Counted from the stretch's first letter, positions 48,138-60,194 are shown. The stretch: 64,000 bases of DNA from Bosea sp. PAMC 26642 (GCF_001562255.1 NZ_CP014301.1:2170001-2234000); one strand, 5' to 3'. Made by a program: numbers and translations. The notes: generated by a model from the sequence alone, not told the origin.

Positions 48138-49853
48138 ATGCAGATCGACATATTCACGCAGGTCATCGTGCCGGTGATCGGAGGCTTGGGCATCTTCATG
48201 CTCGGGCTAGAGTTCATGAGCAACGGCATTCAGAACCTCGCCGTCAACAAGATGCGCGCGCTGCTGGCCAAGATCGCCGGCACGCCGGTCAAGGGCGTGC
48301 TCGCTGGCACCTTCATCACCGGCATCATCCAGTCCTCGACCGCGATGACCGTCATGGTCGTCGGCCTCGTCAATGCCGGCGTCATCGGTTTGCGGCCCGC
48401 GATCAGCGTAATCATGGGCGCCAATATCGGCACCACGCTCGGCAACGGCCTGATCGCGCTGCCGCTCGGCCCGCTCGGCCTGTTTCTCGCGGGCATTTTC
48501 GCGCTGGTGCACATCTTCGCCAAATCCGAAAAGGTCAAGAACATCTCGCTCGCCTGCATGGGCTTCGCGCTGATCTTCTACGGCCTCAACCTGATGACCG
48601 GCGGCCTGCGTCCGTTGCGCGCCATGCCGGAAGTCATGGGCGTGATCTCGTCGCTCAAGGCCGACGGCTATCTTGGCCTGCTCTACTGTGTGCTGATCGC
48701 GGCCGGCATCACGGCGATGATCCACTCCTCCTCGGCCACGATCGGTATCGTCATGGGTCTCGGCGCCGCCGGCATCCTGGACTGGAAGACGGCCGTCGCC
48801 TTCTCGCTCGGCGCCGATCTGGGCACCACCATCACCTCCTGGATGGCCTCGCTCAACCTGACCAAGAACGCCAAACGAGCGGCATACTTCCATATCTCCT
48901 TCAACATCATCGGCGTCGCCATCACGATACCCTTGTTCTTCGTCTCGATGGACATCCTGACCTGGGCGATGCAGTGGTTCGGCGGCGATCCTGGTGTTCC
49001 CGTCATCGTCGGCGGCAAGGAAACCTTCCCGCTGATCCCGGTTGCGATCGGCCTGTACTCGACCTTCTTCAACATCTTCAACGCCGCCCTGCTCTTTCCC
49101 TTCCTTGGTGTCTTCGAGCGGATTCTGATGAAGGTCGGCGCGACCGCGACGAACGAGGAGGAAGACTACACCCAGCCGATGTATCTCACGGCTGCCGCCG
49201 CCAGCGACCCGGCCACGGCGGTTCCCGCCGTGCAGCGCGAAACCGGGCGCTATCTCGAAGCCGCCCGCAAGTTCCTCGACATCGCCAAGGGCACGCCCAA
49301 CGCGCCTGACAAGATCGAGGAGCACTATGCCGCGATCGACATCCTCAACCGCGAGATCCGCTCCTACACCTCGGGCATGTTCAAGGCCGACATGCCCTAT
49401 GCCCGGGCTGATCTCGTCGCGAGCCTGATCGAGGAAGAGGATCAGACCGCGAGCCTCGGCGAGACGCTCTACCAGATCGCCCGCCGGATCGAGCGCCAGC
49501 CCTTCGGCGAGATCGGCCGGGGCCTCGTCGACACGGTCGTCGACCAGGTCGCCGACGCCCTGCGCGCGATCATCCCGATCGACCAGGTCAACCCGCCGGT
49601 CACCGCCGACGCGGAACCACGCCTCAAGGGTCTGCTCGAACTGCGCGAGCGCTGCCTGCGCCTGGGCGCGGAGCTTCCCTGGGTCGAGCGTGGCGCGATC
49701 CTGGCCCTGCTCGGCAGCGCCGAGCGCGCCTTCTACCTGATCGAGCGGATCGACTCCGAGCGCAAATCGGTGTCGCGTTCGGTACCGGCTACGGCCGCCA
49801 CCGGCGAACAGGCGCGCAATGCGGGCGGTTTCGGGGCTGCGGTCCCGGCCTGA
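48138..49853 (+). CDS. Na+/phosphate cotransporter family protein with PhoU-like tail
   Basis: 571 residues. Two inverted Na_Pi_cotrans repeats carry the hallmark QSS motifs (GIIQSSTAMTVMVVGLVNAGVIGL and MIHSSSATIGIVMGLGAAGILDW), with about 8-9 membrane spans to residue 330. The C-terminal 230 residues are helical and PhoU-like (AARKFLDIAKGTPNAPDKIEEHYAAIDILNREIRSY), as in YjbB/NptA-type proteins. E. coli YjbB exports phosphate when levels are high; others import. A terminator-like hairpin follows, before the pstS-like gene. Confidence 0.92.
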   Translation: MQIDIFTQVIVPVIGGLGIFMLGLEFMSNGIQNLAVNKMRALLAKIAGTPVKGVLAGTFITGIIQSSTAMTVMVVGLVNAGVIGLRPAISVIMGANIGTTLGNGLIALPLGPLGLFLAGIFALVHIFAKSEKVKNISLACMGFALIFYGLNLMTGGLRPLRAMPEVMGVISSLKADGYLGLLYCVLIAAGITAMIHSSSATIGIVMGLGAAGILDWKTAVAFSLGADLGTTITSWMASLNLTKNAKRAAYFHISFNIIGVAITIPLFFVSMDILTWAMQWFGGDPGVPVIVGGKETFPLIPVAIGLYSTFFNIFNAALLFPFLGVFERILMKVGATATNEEEDYTQPMYLTAAAASDPATAVPAVQRETGRYLEAARKFLDIAKGTPNAPDKIEEHYAAIDILNREIRSYTSGMFKADMPYARADLVASLIEEEDQTASLGETLYQIARRIERQPFGEIGRGLVDTVVDQVADALRAIIPIDQVNPPVTADAEPRLKGLLELRERCLRLGAELPWVERGAILALLGSAERAFYLIERIDSERKSVSRSVPATAATGEQARNAGGFGAAVPA

Positions 49854-49870
49854 TCGAAGCAACGACAAGG

Positions 49871-49905
49871 CGGGCGGCTCATCATCGGGCCGCCCGTTCG
49901 CTTTT
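49871..49905 (+). terminator. Probable terminator after the Na+/Pi transporter gene
   Basis: An 8-bp stem CGGGCGGC (49871-49878) / GCCGCCCG (49889-49896) followed by TTCGCTTTT. It may only partly end transcription before the pstS-like gene 53 bp downstream. Confidence 0.5.
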
Positions 49906-49957
49906 CGCCGTGCCCCAGGCGCGTCGCCCCGCTTCACCATAATCCGGACTTGCGCAG

Positions 49958-50884
49958 ATGCCCGAACTTGCGCAGACGACGGCAAGCCAAGATGTCCGCC
50001 TCCTCAGGCGCACCGCTCTTCTGGCCCTGCCGCTGCTCGCCATCGCCGCGTTGGCGGCGGTCTATCTGCTGGACGACGGCGGCAATGCCGCCCCCGATTC
50101 CGGCTCGCTGCAGATCCTCGGTTCGGAAACGATGCGCCCCCTCGTCACGGCCTGCGCCGAGGCCTTCATGACGCGCAATCCGCAGGCGGACATCGTCGTG
50201 CGCGGCGGCGGCTCGGGCGATGGTGTCGCGGCCCTGCTGAACGGCATGGTCGATATCGGCATGATATCGCGCCCGCTGCTCGACAAGGAACGCGATTTCG
50301 CGGCGACGCGCAGTATCGATCTGGCGATGTCGGACCTCGCGATCGACGGCATCGCGGTCATCGTCAATGGCGGCAACCCATTGACGGCGCTGTCGATTGA
50401 CCGGCTAAAGGCGATCTTCACCGGCGCTGTCGGCAATTGGCGCGATCTGGGCGGCGATGATCGTGCCATCCTCGTCTTCGCCCGCGCCGCCGGGTCGGGG
50501 ACCGCCACGCTCTTCACCGACCACGTTCTCGACGGCGCCGCGGAAGTGCTCGGCGCCCGGAAGCTCGCCACCAACGAGGCGATCGTGGCCGAGGTGGCGG
50601 CGCGACCGGACGCGATCGGCTACACCAGCCTCGGCGCGGTGCGCAATGCCGGCAACCGGATCAAGCTCGTCGCACTCAGCATCGACGCTGGTTCGGCCGC
50701 CGTCATGCCAACCCCCACGACGCTGCGCGACAGCACCTACCCGCTCGGCCGCAAACTCTCCTTCGGCGTCGCCGGGACCGTCTCGTCAACCGCCCGCGCC
50801 TTCATCGATTCCTGTGCCGGCCAGACCGGGCAGGCGCTGATCCAGCGCGCCGGTTATGTCCCCCTCCAGGCAGCATCGCGATGA
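49958..50884 (+). CDS. PstS-family phosphate-binding-like protein, membrane anchored
   Basis: 308 residues. An uncleaved-looking N-terminal span (LLALPLLAIAALAAVYLL, no obvious signal-peptidase site) anchors a periplasmic binding domain. Its phosphate-binding phrases LQILGSETMRPLVTACAEAF, VVRGGGSGDGVAALLNGMVDIGMISRPL and FARAAGSGTATLF match PstS-type proteins. No pstCAB transporter genes are adjacent, so it may sense or buffer phosphate rather than feed an ABC importer. Its stop overlaps the channel gene start by 4 bp, so the two are made together. Confidence 0.85.
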   Translation: MPELAQTTASQDVRLLRRTALLALPLLAIAALAAVYLLDDGGNAAPDSGSLQILGSETMRPLVTACAEAFMTRNPQADIVVRGGGSGDGVAALLNGMVDIGMISRPLLDKERDFAATRSIDLAMSDLAIDGIAVIVNGGNPLTALSIDRLKAIFTGAVGNWRDLGGDDRAILVFARAAGSGTATLFTDHVLDGAAEVLGARKLATNEAIVAEVAARPDAIGYTSLGAVRNAGNRIKLVALSIDAGSAAVMPTPTTLRDSTYPLGRKLSFGVAGTVSSTARAFIDSCAGQTGQALIQRAGYVPLQAASR

Positions 50885-52029
50885 GCCTGCGCCAGCCATC
50901 TGCCACGGCCCCTGGATGGCCTGCCTGCCTGCTCGCCGTCGCTATCCTGTTCTGGCTGGGTTGCAGCAGCGCACATGCGCAGGCGCCAGCCAAGCCCGAG
51001 CCTTCGCTGCCGCAGGCCAAGCTCGTGGTCGGCACGATGCGAGCGCCGCCGTTCGTTCTGCGCGGCGATGACGGCGTCTGGAGCGGGCTCAGCATCGAGC
51101 TCTGGCAGCAGATCGCGACCGCGCTGAAAGTCGATTACGAGCTGCGTGAATTCGACTACGATCCCGACGGCCTGCTGAACGCGGTCGAGCGCAAGGAGAT
51201 CGACATAGCCGTCGCGGCCCTGCCGGTAACGCCCGAAGGCGAGGAGCGCTTCGACTACTCCCATCCCTATTTCGCCGCCGGGCTGGGCATCGCCGTCAAG
51301 GTCGAACCGCAGCGCAGCATTTTCGCCTCGCTCGCCAGCATCGTCACCTGGCAATCGCTCGCCTCGGTCGCGGGCCTTCTGTGCCTGCTGGTGACGGTCG
51401 GTGCGCTGATCTGGCTGTTCGAGCGACGGCGCAACCCGGAGCATTTCGATCCGCGCCCGGCCCATGGCATCGCCGATGGCGTCTGGTGGGCGGCCGTGAC
51501 GATGACCACCACGGGTTATGGCGACAAAACGCCGCTGACCTGGCGCGGCCGGAGCATCGGGCTGGTCTGGATGTTCGCCAGCATCTTCTGCATCGCCCTG
51601 TTCTCTGCGACGCTGGCCTCCTCCTTCGTCGTCGGCAAGCTCAGGACCGGCATCACCGGCCCCGCCGACCTGCCGCGCGCCCGGATCGCGGCGGTCTCGG
51701 GAACCATCGGCGAGCAATGGCTTGGCCTCCAGGGGATGACGGCGCGCAGCTATCCTTTCGTGATCCAGGCCAGCAAGGCCTTGCGCCGGGGCGAGGTCGA
51801 GGCGCTGGTCTTCGAGCGCCCGATCCTCGGCTACATGATCAAGGAATATGGCTGGAAGGATCTGGTCGTGCTGCCGCAGACGCTGGCCGTGCGCGATTAT
51901 GCCTTCGCCTTTCCCCATGACAGCGCTGTCAAGGAGAAGATCAACCGCACCTTGCTGATGATCACCCAGGGCCGAGAATGGCGCGAGACGGTTCAGCGCT
52001 ATGTCGGCGCGAGCGATGGCGGCGGGTAA
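50881..52029 (+). CDS. Prokaryotic ionotropic glutamate receptor-like K+ channel (GluR0 class)
   Basis: 382 residues: a signal peptide (to about residue 34), binding lobe S1 (about 46-142; GTMRAPPFVLRGDDGVWSGLSIELW ... DIAVAALPVTPEGEERFDYSHPYF), then a membrane span (about 158-180). The pore follows, with a complete potassium filter T207-M-T-T210-T-G212-Y-G-D215, then a second inner span (225-250) and binding lobe S2 (about 255-375; ARIAAVSGTIGEQWLG ... VEALVFERPILGYMI). This interrupted binding protein wrapped around an inverted K+ pore is the architecture of Synechocystis GluR0. The ligand is probably an amino acid. ATG overlaps the pstS-like stop by 4 bp. Confidence 0.92.
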   Translation: MSLRQPSATAPGWPACLLAVAILFWLGCSSAHAQAPAKPEPSLPQAKLVVGTMRAPPFVLRGDDGVWSGLSIELWQQIATALKVDYELREFDYDPDGLLNAVERKEIDIAVAALPVTPEGEERFDYSHPYFAAGLGIAVKVEPQRSIFASLASIVTWQSLASVAGLLCLLVTVGALIWLFERRRNPEHFDPRPAHGIADGVWWAAVTMTTTGYGDKTPLTWRGRSIGLVWMFASIFCIALFSATLASSFVVGKLRTGITGPADLPRARIAAVSGTIGEQWLGLQGMTARSYPFVIQASKALRRGEVEALVFERPILGYMIKEYGWKDLVVLPQTLAVRDYAFAFPHDSAVKEKINRTLLMITQGREWRETVQRYVGASDGGG

Positions 52030-52066
52030 ACCCGTGTCCGCTAAGCCCACCATGTCCGCCGCGACG

Positions 52067-52498
52067 CTACAGATTCTTGACGAACACGACCTGCCCGTCG
52101 AGGCTGTGGCCCATGTCGCGCCAGCCATGGGCGCGATAGAAGCGCTCCGCCCGCGTGCCGGCGCCCGTGGTGAGCCAGGCCTGAGCGTGGCCGGCCATCT
52201 TCAGTCCAGCCAGCGCCGCATCGAGCAGCGCCCGGCCATGGCCGCGCCCCTCATGCGCAGGATCGATGAAAAGCGCCCAGACGAGCCCGGTCTGATGGTT
52301 GGCGCAGGCGAAGCCGACCACCACCCCGGCCTTCTCCGCGACCAGGAAAATCGCCTGCTCGCGATACCAGGCGACCTCTTCATCCGTCACTTTGGACGGA
52401 TCGGAGAGCACGTTCTCGCTCACGCCCATCCGGATCGCGTGGATGCGGGGCTGATCGGCTGGGGTCGCCTTGCGAATGGGGACGGAGGCTACTGCCAT
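52067..52498 (-). CDS. GNAT-family N-acetyltransferase
   Basis: 143 residues with the acetyl-CoA loop VWALFIDPAHEGRGHGRALLDAALAGLK (Q/RxxGxG/A variant) and the C-terminal strand motif GTRAERFYRAHGWRDMG. Substrate unknown. ATG 52498 is chosen because it lies directly next to the stop of the PhnA-like gene (within the same few bases), indicating coupling; an 18-residue upstream extension looks like noise. It converges with the channel gene across 37 bp. Confidence 0.88.
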   Translation of the reverse strand: MAVASVPIRKATPADQPRIHAIRMGVSENVLSDPSKVTDEEVAWYREQAIFLVAEKAGVVVGFACANHQTGLVWALFIDPAHEGRGHGRALLDAALAGLKMAGHAQAWLTTGAGTRAERFYRAHGWRDMGHSLDGQVVFVKNL

Positions 52499-52499
52499 C

Positions 52500-52805
52500 T
52501 CAGCGCTTGCGGACGAATTCCGTGCGCAGGACGAGCCCCTTGATCGCCTCATGCCGGCAGTCGATCTCTTCGGGATCGTCCGTCAGGCGGATCGACTTGA
52601 TCACCGTGCCCTGCTTCAGCGTCTGTCCAGCGCCCTTGACCTTGAGATCCTTGATCAGGACCACCGAGTCGCCATCGGCGAGCACGCTCCCGGCCGCGTC
52701 CCTGACTTCGGCGCGCTGGGGCGCCGCCGCAGCGGTCATCTCCGAAGCCGGGCGCCACTCGCCCGTCACCTCGTCATAGACGTAGTCGTCGTTATCGCCG
52801 GCCAT
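52500..52805 (-). CDS. PhnA/YjdM-like protein lacking the zinc ribbon
   Basis: 101 residues. The C-terminal 70 match the PhnA domain (VRDAAGSVLADGDSVVLIKDLKVKGAGQTLKQGTVIKSIRLTDDPEEIDCR and the end GLVLRTEFVRK), an SH3-like beta barrel. The cysteine zinc ribbon that starts E. coli YjdM is absent and is replaced by a short acidic segment (DDYVYDEVTGEWRPASEM). Despite the name, a role in phosphonate use is doubtful for the family. Coupled with the GNAT gene downstream. Confidence 0.8.
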   Translation of the reverse strand: MAGDNDDYVYDEVTGEWRPASEMTAAAAPQRAEVRDAAGSVLADGDSVVLIKDLKVKGAGQTLKQGTVIKSIRLTDDPEEIDCRHEAIKGLVLRTEFVRKR

Positions 52806-52941
52806 GTCCGCCCCGTGCAGCACGAAATGCCGGTCGAGCCCGGCCCGGATCGCCTATACGAGCCGGGCCGGGAATTCAACGCGAGCGGGCTGTAAAACAA
52901 GCGCCATCTCTTCAGACGGGTAGAACTCGGCGGCTTGCGCT

Positions 52942-56697
<3,756 letters not shown>

Positions 56698-56714
56698 GTC
56701 GATGGCTTTCGATC

Positions 56715-56942
56715 TCAATGCTCGGTTTCGAGAGCTTTGACGCGGCTCTCCAGCGCTGCGACGCGCTTGGTCAGTCCATTGGCAAGGCTGCGAACCAGAA
56801 TTGCCTCGCCTTGGATGAATTTCTCGACAGCCGGCGTGCGCCAGCTTGCGACCAATTCGGAAGACGCCGCGACAGGTTCGGCCCAGAGCCGCTCCCTGAA
56901 CGCGAACAATTCGCTGAGGCTCATGTGCTCGATCTTCCCCAT
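56715..56942 (-). CDS. Small coiled-coil protein between metF and metH
   Basis: 75 residues, soluble, with a C-terminal heptad-like segment ([23 protein letters not shown]). I do not recognise a family. It ends 17 bp before the metH start and starts just after element A2, so it would be co-transcribed with metH. Start 56942 or the internal ATG at 56924 are both possible. Being short, it could be a chance frame, but its amino-acid composition is normal and it is on the coding strand. Confidence 0.5.
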   Translation of the reverse strand: MGKIEHMSLSELFAFRERLWAEPVAASSELVASWRTPAVEKFIQGEAILVRSLANGLTKRVAALESRVKALETEH

Positions 56943-56961
56943 CGCCCTATGCTTCCCTCAG

Positions 56962-57075
56962 CCCTCATCCTGAGGAGCGCTCGTAGAGCGCGTCTCGAAG
57001 GATGCTCCAGGATGCTCCAGAAACATCTGGAGCATCCTTCGAGACGCCGCCTTCGGCGGCTCCTCAGGATGAGGG
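56962..57075. repeat. Nested-palindrome (cloverleaf) element, family A copy 2
   Basis: Same outer arms as copy 1 (CCCTCATCCTGAGGAGC, 56962-56978 and 57059-57075). The inner arms are extended to 21 bp (56990-57010 and 57027-57047), with a 10-bp tandem duplication GGATGCTCCA at the tip. Side hairpins are CGCTC-GTA-GAGCG on the left and GCCGCC-TTC-GGCGGC on the right. Their sequence differs from copy 1 but both remain fully paired. It lies between metF and the small gene before metH. Confidence 0.92.
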
Positions 57076-57084
57076 CTTGTAAAA

Positions 57085-57996
57085 CTACTCTGCGGCCACG
57101 GCCCGCGCTGCGGCAGCTTCGGGTTTTACCCCGACGAGATGGCAGATGGCATAGACGAGATCGGCTTTATTCATCGTGTAGAAATGTAGGTCGCCCGCGC
57201 CACGATCGATCAGGTCTAGCGCCTGTTCGGCGCAGACGGCGGCGGCCACCAAGCGGCGCGTCGCCGCATCCTCCTCCAGCCCCTCGAAGCGGTCGGCGAG
57301 CCATTGCGGCACGCTCGCCCCGGTCTTGCGGGCGAAATTCGCAGTCTGCCTGAAGTTCTGTACCGGCACGATGCCGGGCAGGATCGGGATATCGATCCCC
57401 GCCGCCCGCACCTTGTCGAGATAGCGGAAATAGACGTCGTTATCGAAGAAGAACTGGGTGATCGCGCGGGTCGCCCCGGCATCGACCTTCTTCTTCAGCG
57501 CGTCGATGTCGGCATCCAGCGAAGCGGCCTCCGGATGCTTCTCCGGATAGGCGGACACCGTGACCTCGAAATCGCCGATGCGCTTCAAGCCGGCGACCAG
57601 ATCCGAAGTCTGGTGATAGCCTTGCGGATGCGGCTCGTAGGTCGTGCCGAGCCCGCCGGCCGGATCGCCGCGCAGCGCCACGACATGACGTACGCCAGCG
57701 TCCCAATAAGCGCGGATGACCTCGTCGACCTCGTCGCGCGACGCCGAGACGCAGGTCAGATGCGCTGCCGGCTTCAGGGCCGTCTCCTCGACCATACGCT
57801 TGACGGTGGAATGGGTGCGCTCGCGCGTCGAGCCGCCGGCCCCATAGGTCACCGAGACAAAGCTCGGCCCCAAAGGCTCGAGCCGGCGCACGCTCTCCCA
57901 CAACGACGTCTCCATCTCCGGGGTCTTCGGCGGGAAGAACTCGAAGGAGACTTTCGGCCGGCGGGTGCCGTGCCGACTGGGGCGAAACGCATTCAT
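57085..57996 (-). CDS. metF: 5,10-methylenetetrahydrofolate reductase MetF
   Basis: Flavoprotein of 303 residues that makes the methyl donor used by MetH. FEFFPPKTPEMETSLWESV is the N-terminal signature with the catalytic glutamate. VTYGAGGSTRERTHSTV, VVALRGDPAGG, ITQFFFDNDVYFRYLDKVRAAGIDIPILPGIVPV and FYTMNKADLVYAICH complete the barrel. Its ATG shares one base with the stop of the upstream ArsR-methyltransferase (TGATG), so they are coupled. Confidence 0.97.
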   Translation of the reverse strand: MNAFRPSRHGTRRPKVSFEFFPPKTPEMETSLWESVRRLEPLGPSFVSVTYGAGGSTRERTHSTVKRMVEETALKPAAHLTCVSASRDEVDEVIRAYWDAGVRHVVALRGDPAGGLGTTYEPHPQGYHQTSDLVAGLKRIGDFEVTVSAYPEKHPEAASLDADIDALKKKVDAGATRAITQFFFDNDVYFRYLDKVRAAGIDIPILPGIVPVQNFRQTANFARKTGASVPQWLADRFEGLEEDAATRRLVAAAVCAEQALDLIDRGAGDLHFYTMNKADLVYAICHLVGVKPEAAAARAVAAE

Positions 57997-59009
57997 CAGG
58001 CCACCTCAAGATTGTTCTGGCGCAGCGGCAGGTCGCCCTGCACGCGCCGGTCGCGCCCGCGCCACAGCATGACGGGCAGTTGTCCGGACCCGCCGCCGGC
58101 GAGCGTCACCTCTTCGGCGAGGTCGCAGGCAAGCCCGGCTTCGGAAAACCAGCCTTCGATCTGCGCTCGCGAAAATCCGAGCCGGCGATGGGCATGCTCA
58201 CTGCGCAGGAATTCCATCTCATGCGGCGCGAAATCGATCACGATCAGCCTCCCCCCGGGGCTGAGCATCGCGGCGGCTTCCCGCACCGCGCGGCCCGGAT
58301 CGTCGAGGAAATGCAGCACCTGGTGAATGATGACGACGTCGAAGGCGCCGCGCGCGAAGGGCAGCGCATAGATGTCGCCTTGGCGCAACTCGACGCGCGA
58401 CAGCCCCGCCTTTTCGAGATTGGCCCGCGCCACCGCGAGCATGGCGTGGTTGGCATCGACGCCGACGGCCCGCCCGAATTTGGGCGCGATCCGCTCCAGC
58501 ATGCGCCCCGTGCCGGTGCCGAGATCGAGCACGCCGCCCGGCGTCCCCTCGCCGACGGCGGCCTCGACGGCAGCTTCGACGGCATGGTCGGGCACATGCA
58601 GCGTCCGCAGCCGGTCCCAGTCGCGCGCGACACTGGCGAAATAGCTCTGCGCCACCTCAGCCCGCGAAGCCCGCACCGCAGAGAGCCGCTCGCGGTCGGC
58701 GGTCAGGACGGGGTCCCGCCGGTCGAGCCACGCCGCCAGCGACGCCGCGAACGCGCCGCCCGCCCCGGTCTCGTCGAGGCGGAAGAAGGCCCACGCCCCC
58801 TCCCGCGACCGCCGCACCAGCCCGGCCTCCGCCATCAGCTTGAGATGGCGCGAGATGCGCGGCTGCGATTGCCCGAGAATGTCGGTCAGGTCGGAAACGG
58901 AAAGCTCGCCCTCTGCCAGCAACGCCAAGATGCGCAGACGCGTTTCTTCCCCCGCGGCCCGCAGACCGGCGAGCAGGACGCCCGACGAGAGCGTAGGAAG
59001 CTGGCGCAA
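57996..59009 (-). CDS. ArsR-family regulator fused to a SAM-dependent methyltransferase
   Basis: 337 residues. The N-terminal winged helix (LLAGLRAAGEETRLRILALLAEGELSVSDLTDILGQSQPRISRHLKLMAEAGLVRRSREG) is ArsR-like without an obvious metal site. It is fused to a class I methyltransferase (GGVLDLGTGTGRMLERIAPKFGRAVGVDANHAMLAVARANL). Such fusions sit next to metF in many Alphaproteobacteria and are thought to sense SAM or SAH and control methionine genes. The start is inferred as TTG 59009 with GGAG 10 nt upstream; no ATG fits the domain boundary. An ATAAA-N6-TTTAT palindrome lies 33 bp upstream. Confidence 0.88.
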   Translation of the reverse strand: MRQLPTLSSGVLLAGLRAAGEETRLRILALLAEGELSVSDLTDILGQSQPRISRHLKLMAEAGLVRRSREGAWAFFRLDETGAGGAFAASLAAWLDRRDPVLTADRERLSAVRASRAEVAQSYFASVARDWDRLRTLHVPDHAVEAAVEAAVGEGTPGGVLDLGTGTGRMLERIAPKFGRAVGVDANHAMLAVARANLEKAGLSRVELRQGDIYALPFARGAFDVVIIHQVLHFLDDPGRAVREAAAMLSPGGRLIVIDFAPHEMEFLRSEHAHRRLGFSRAQIEGWFSEAGLACDLAEEVTLAGGGSGQLPVMLWRGRDRRVQGDLPLRQNNLEVA

Positions 59010-59041
59010 GCGCGTGATCTCCGAGACTGTGCAAAACAGAT

Positions 59042-59057
59042 ATAAAGATATGTTTAT
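59042..59057 (-). promoter_or_regulatory. ATAAA-N6-TTTAT palindrome upstream of the arsR-metF operon
   Basis: ATAAA (59042-59046) and TTTAT (59053-59057) with GATATG between form an AT-rich inverted repeat in a very GC-rich genome, 33 bp before the regulator start. It is the natural candidate for the autoregulatory operator of the ArsR-methyltransferase. The 59058-59309 gap beyond it shows no gene. Confidence 0.5.
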
Positions 59058-59309
59058 GTCAAATTTGCCATGAACGCAAGCCTGGTGATCGACTGGTACC
59101 GACGGCTGCACCGACTGACGGCGTCATTGCTTCGGCACGGTTGACCGGAGCAAGCCAACGATCGGCGACGCGGAAGATGATGACCCCGCTCGTTGGGCTT
59201 CGACAGGCCCAACGCATCACTCCGCGAAGGCTTGGCTCGAACTGTATCGAAATGTTCTGGACAATCCGCGAACTCCATCAGATGCAACCGCACAAGCGGA
59301 GCACCGATT

Positions 59310-60179
59310 ATGGACAAGACAGCCAGCGGCTGGATCAACGGATTCCTGGGCGTGCTGATCTTCAGCGGCTCGCTGCCGGCGACGCGGGTGGCGGTGGCCG
59401 CCTTCGATCCGGTCTTCCTGACGGTCGCGCGCGCCGCCATCGCCGGGCTCGTCGGGCTCGCGCTGCTGCTCGCTTTCCGCGAGAAGCGCCCGGCACGGGC
59501 CGATATCGCACCACTTGCGACCGTCGCGCTCTGCGTCGTCATCGGGTTTCCGCTGTTGACCGCACTGGCGCTGCAGCATGTCACCTCGGCGCATTCCATC
59601 GTCTTCATCGGACTGCTGCCGCTGGCGACGGCGCTGTTCGGCGTGCTGCGCGGCGGCGAGCGGCCAAGGCCCGCCTTCTGGCTGTTCTCATGCCTCGGCA
59701 GCGCGCTGGTCGCGGGATTCGCCCTGAGCAAGGACTTCGGCCCGTCGCTGTCGGGCGATCTGCTGATGCTCGCCGCCATCATCGTCTGCGGTCTCGGCTA
59801 CGCGGAAGGCGCCGCCCTGTCGCGCCGGCTCGGCGGCTGGCAGGTCATCTCCTGGGCGCTGGTGCTGGCGCTGCCGGTCATGCTGGTACTGGCGCTTTTC
59901 GCCATGCCGTCGAGCCTTGCCGGCGTCGGCGGGCCGGCATGGCTCGGGCTAGGCTATGTTTCGCTGTTCAGCATGTTGATCGGCTTCGTCTTCTGGTATC
60001 GCGGCCTCGCCCAGGGCGGGATCGCGGCCGTCGGGCAACTGCAATTGCTGCAGCCCTTCTTCGGGCTGGCCCTTGCAGCCGCGCTGCTGCACGAAGCGGT
60101 CAGCTGGCAGATGGTCGCGGTCTCGGCGGCTGTGGCGCTCTGCGTCGCCGGAGCCAAGCGCTTCGCGGCACCCCGCTGA
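59310..60179 (+). CDS. EamA-family (DMT) transporter
   Basis: 289 residues with ten hydrophobic segments in two EamA halves (GFLGVLIFSGSLPATRVAVAAFDPVFLTVARAAIAGL; LLMLAAIIVCGLGYAEGAAL ... FFGLALAAALLHEAVSWQMV). Members export amino acids or metabolites; substrate unknown. ATG 59310 has GGAG 9 nt upstream; the longer upstream frame has no coding character. Convergent with the MOSC gene across 15 bp. Confidence 0.9.
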   Translation: MDKTASGWINGFLGVLIFSGSLPATRVAVAAFDPVFLTVARAAIAGLVGLALLLAFREKRPARADIAPLATVALCVVIGFPLLTALALQHVTSAHSIVFIGLLPLATALFGVLRGGERPRPAFWLFSCLGSALVAGFALSKDFGPSLSGDLLMLAAIIVCGLGYAEGAALSRRLGGWQVISWALVLALPVMLVLALFAMPSSLAGVGGPAWLGLGYVSLFSMLIGFVFWYRGLAQGGIAAVGQLQLLQPFFGLALAAALLHEAVSWQMVAVSAAVALCVAGAKRFAAPR

Positions 60180-60194
60180 GGCCGATCGCAGACC

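Noticed and set aside
56698..57084. Cobalamin riboswitch before metH
   Set aside because: The region is taken up by a small frame and the cloverleaf repeat; no B12-box-like sequence (GCCACTG) is seen there.
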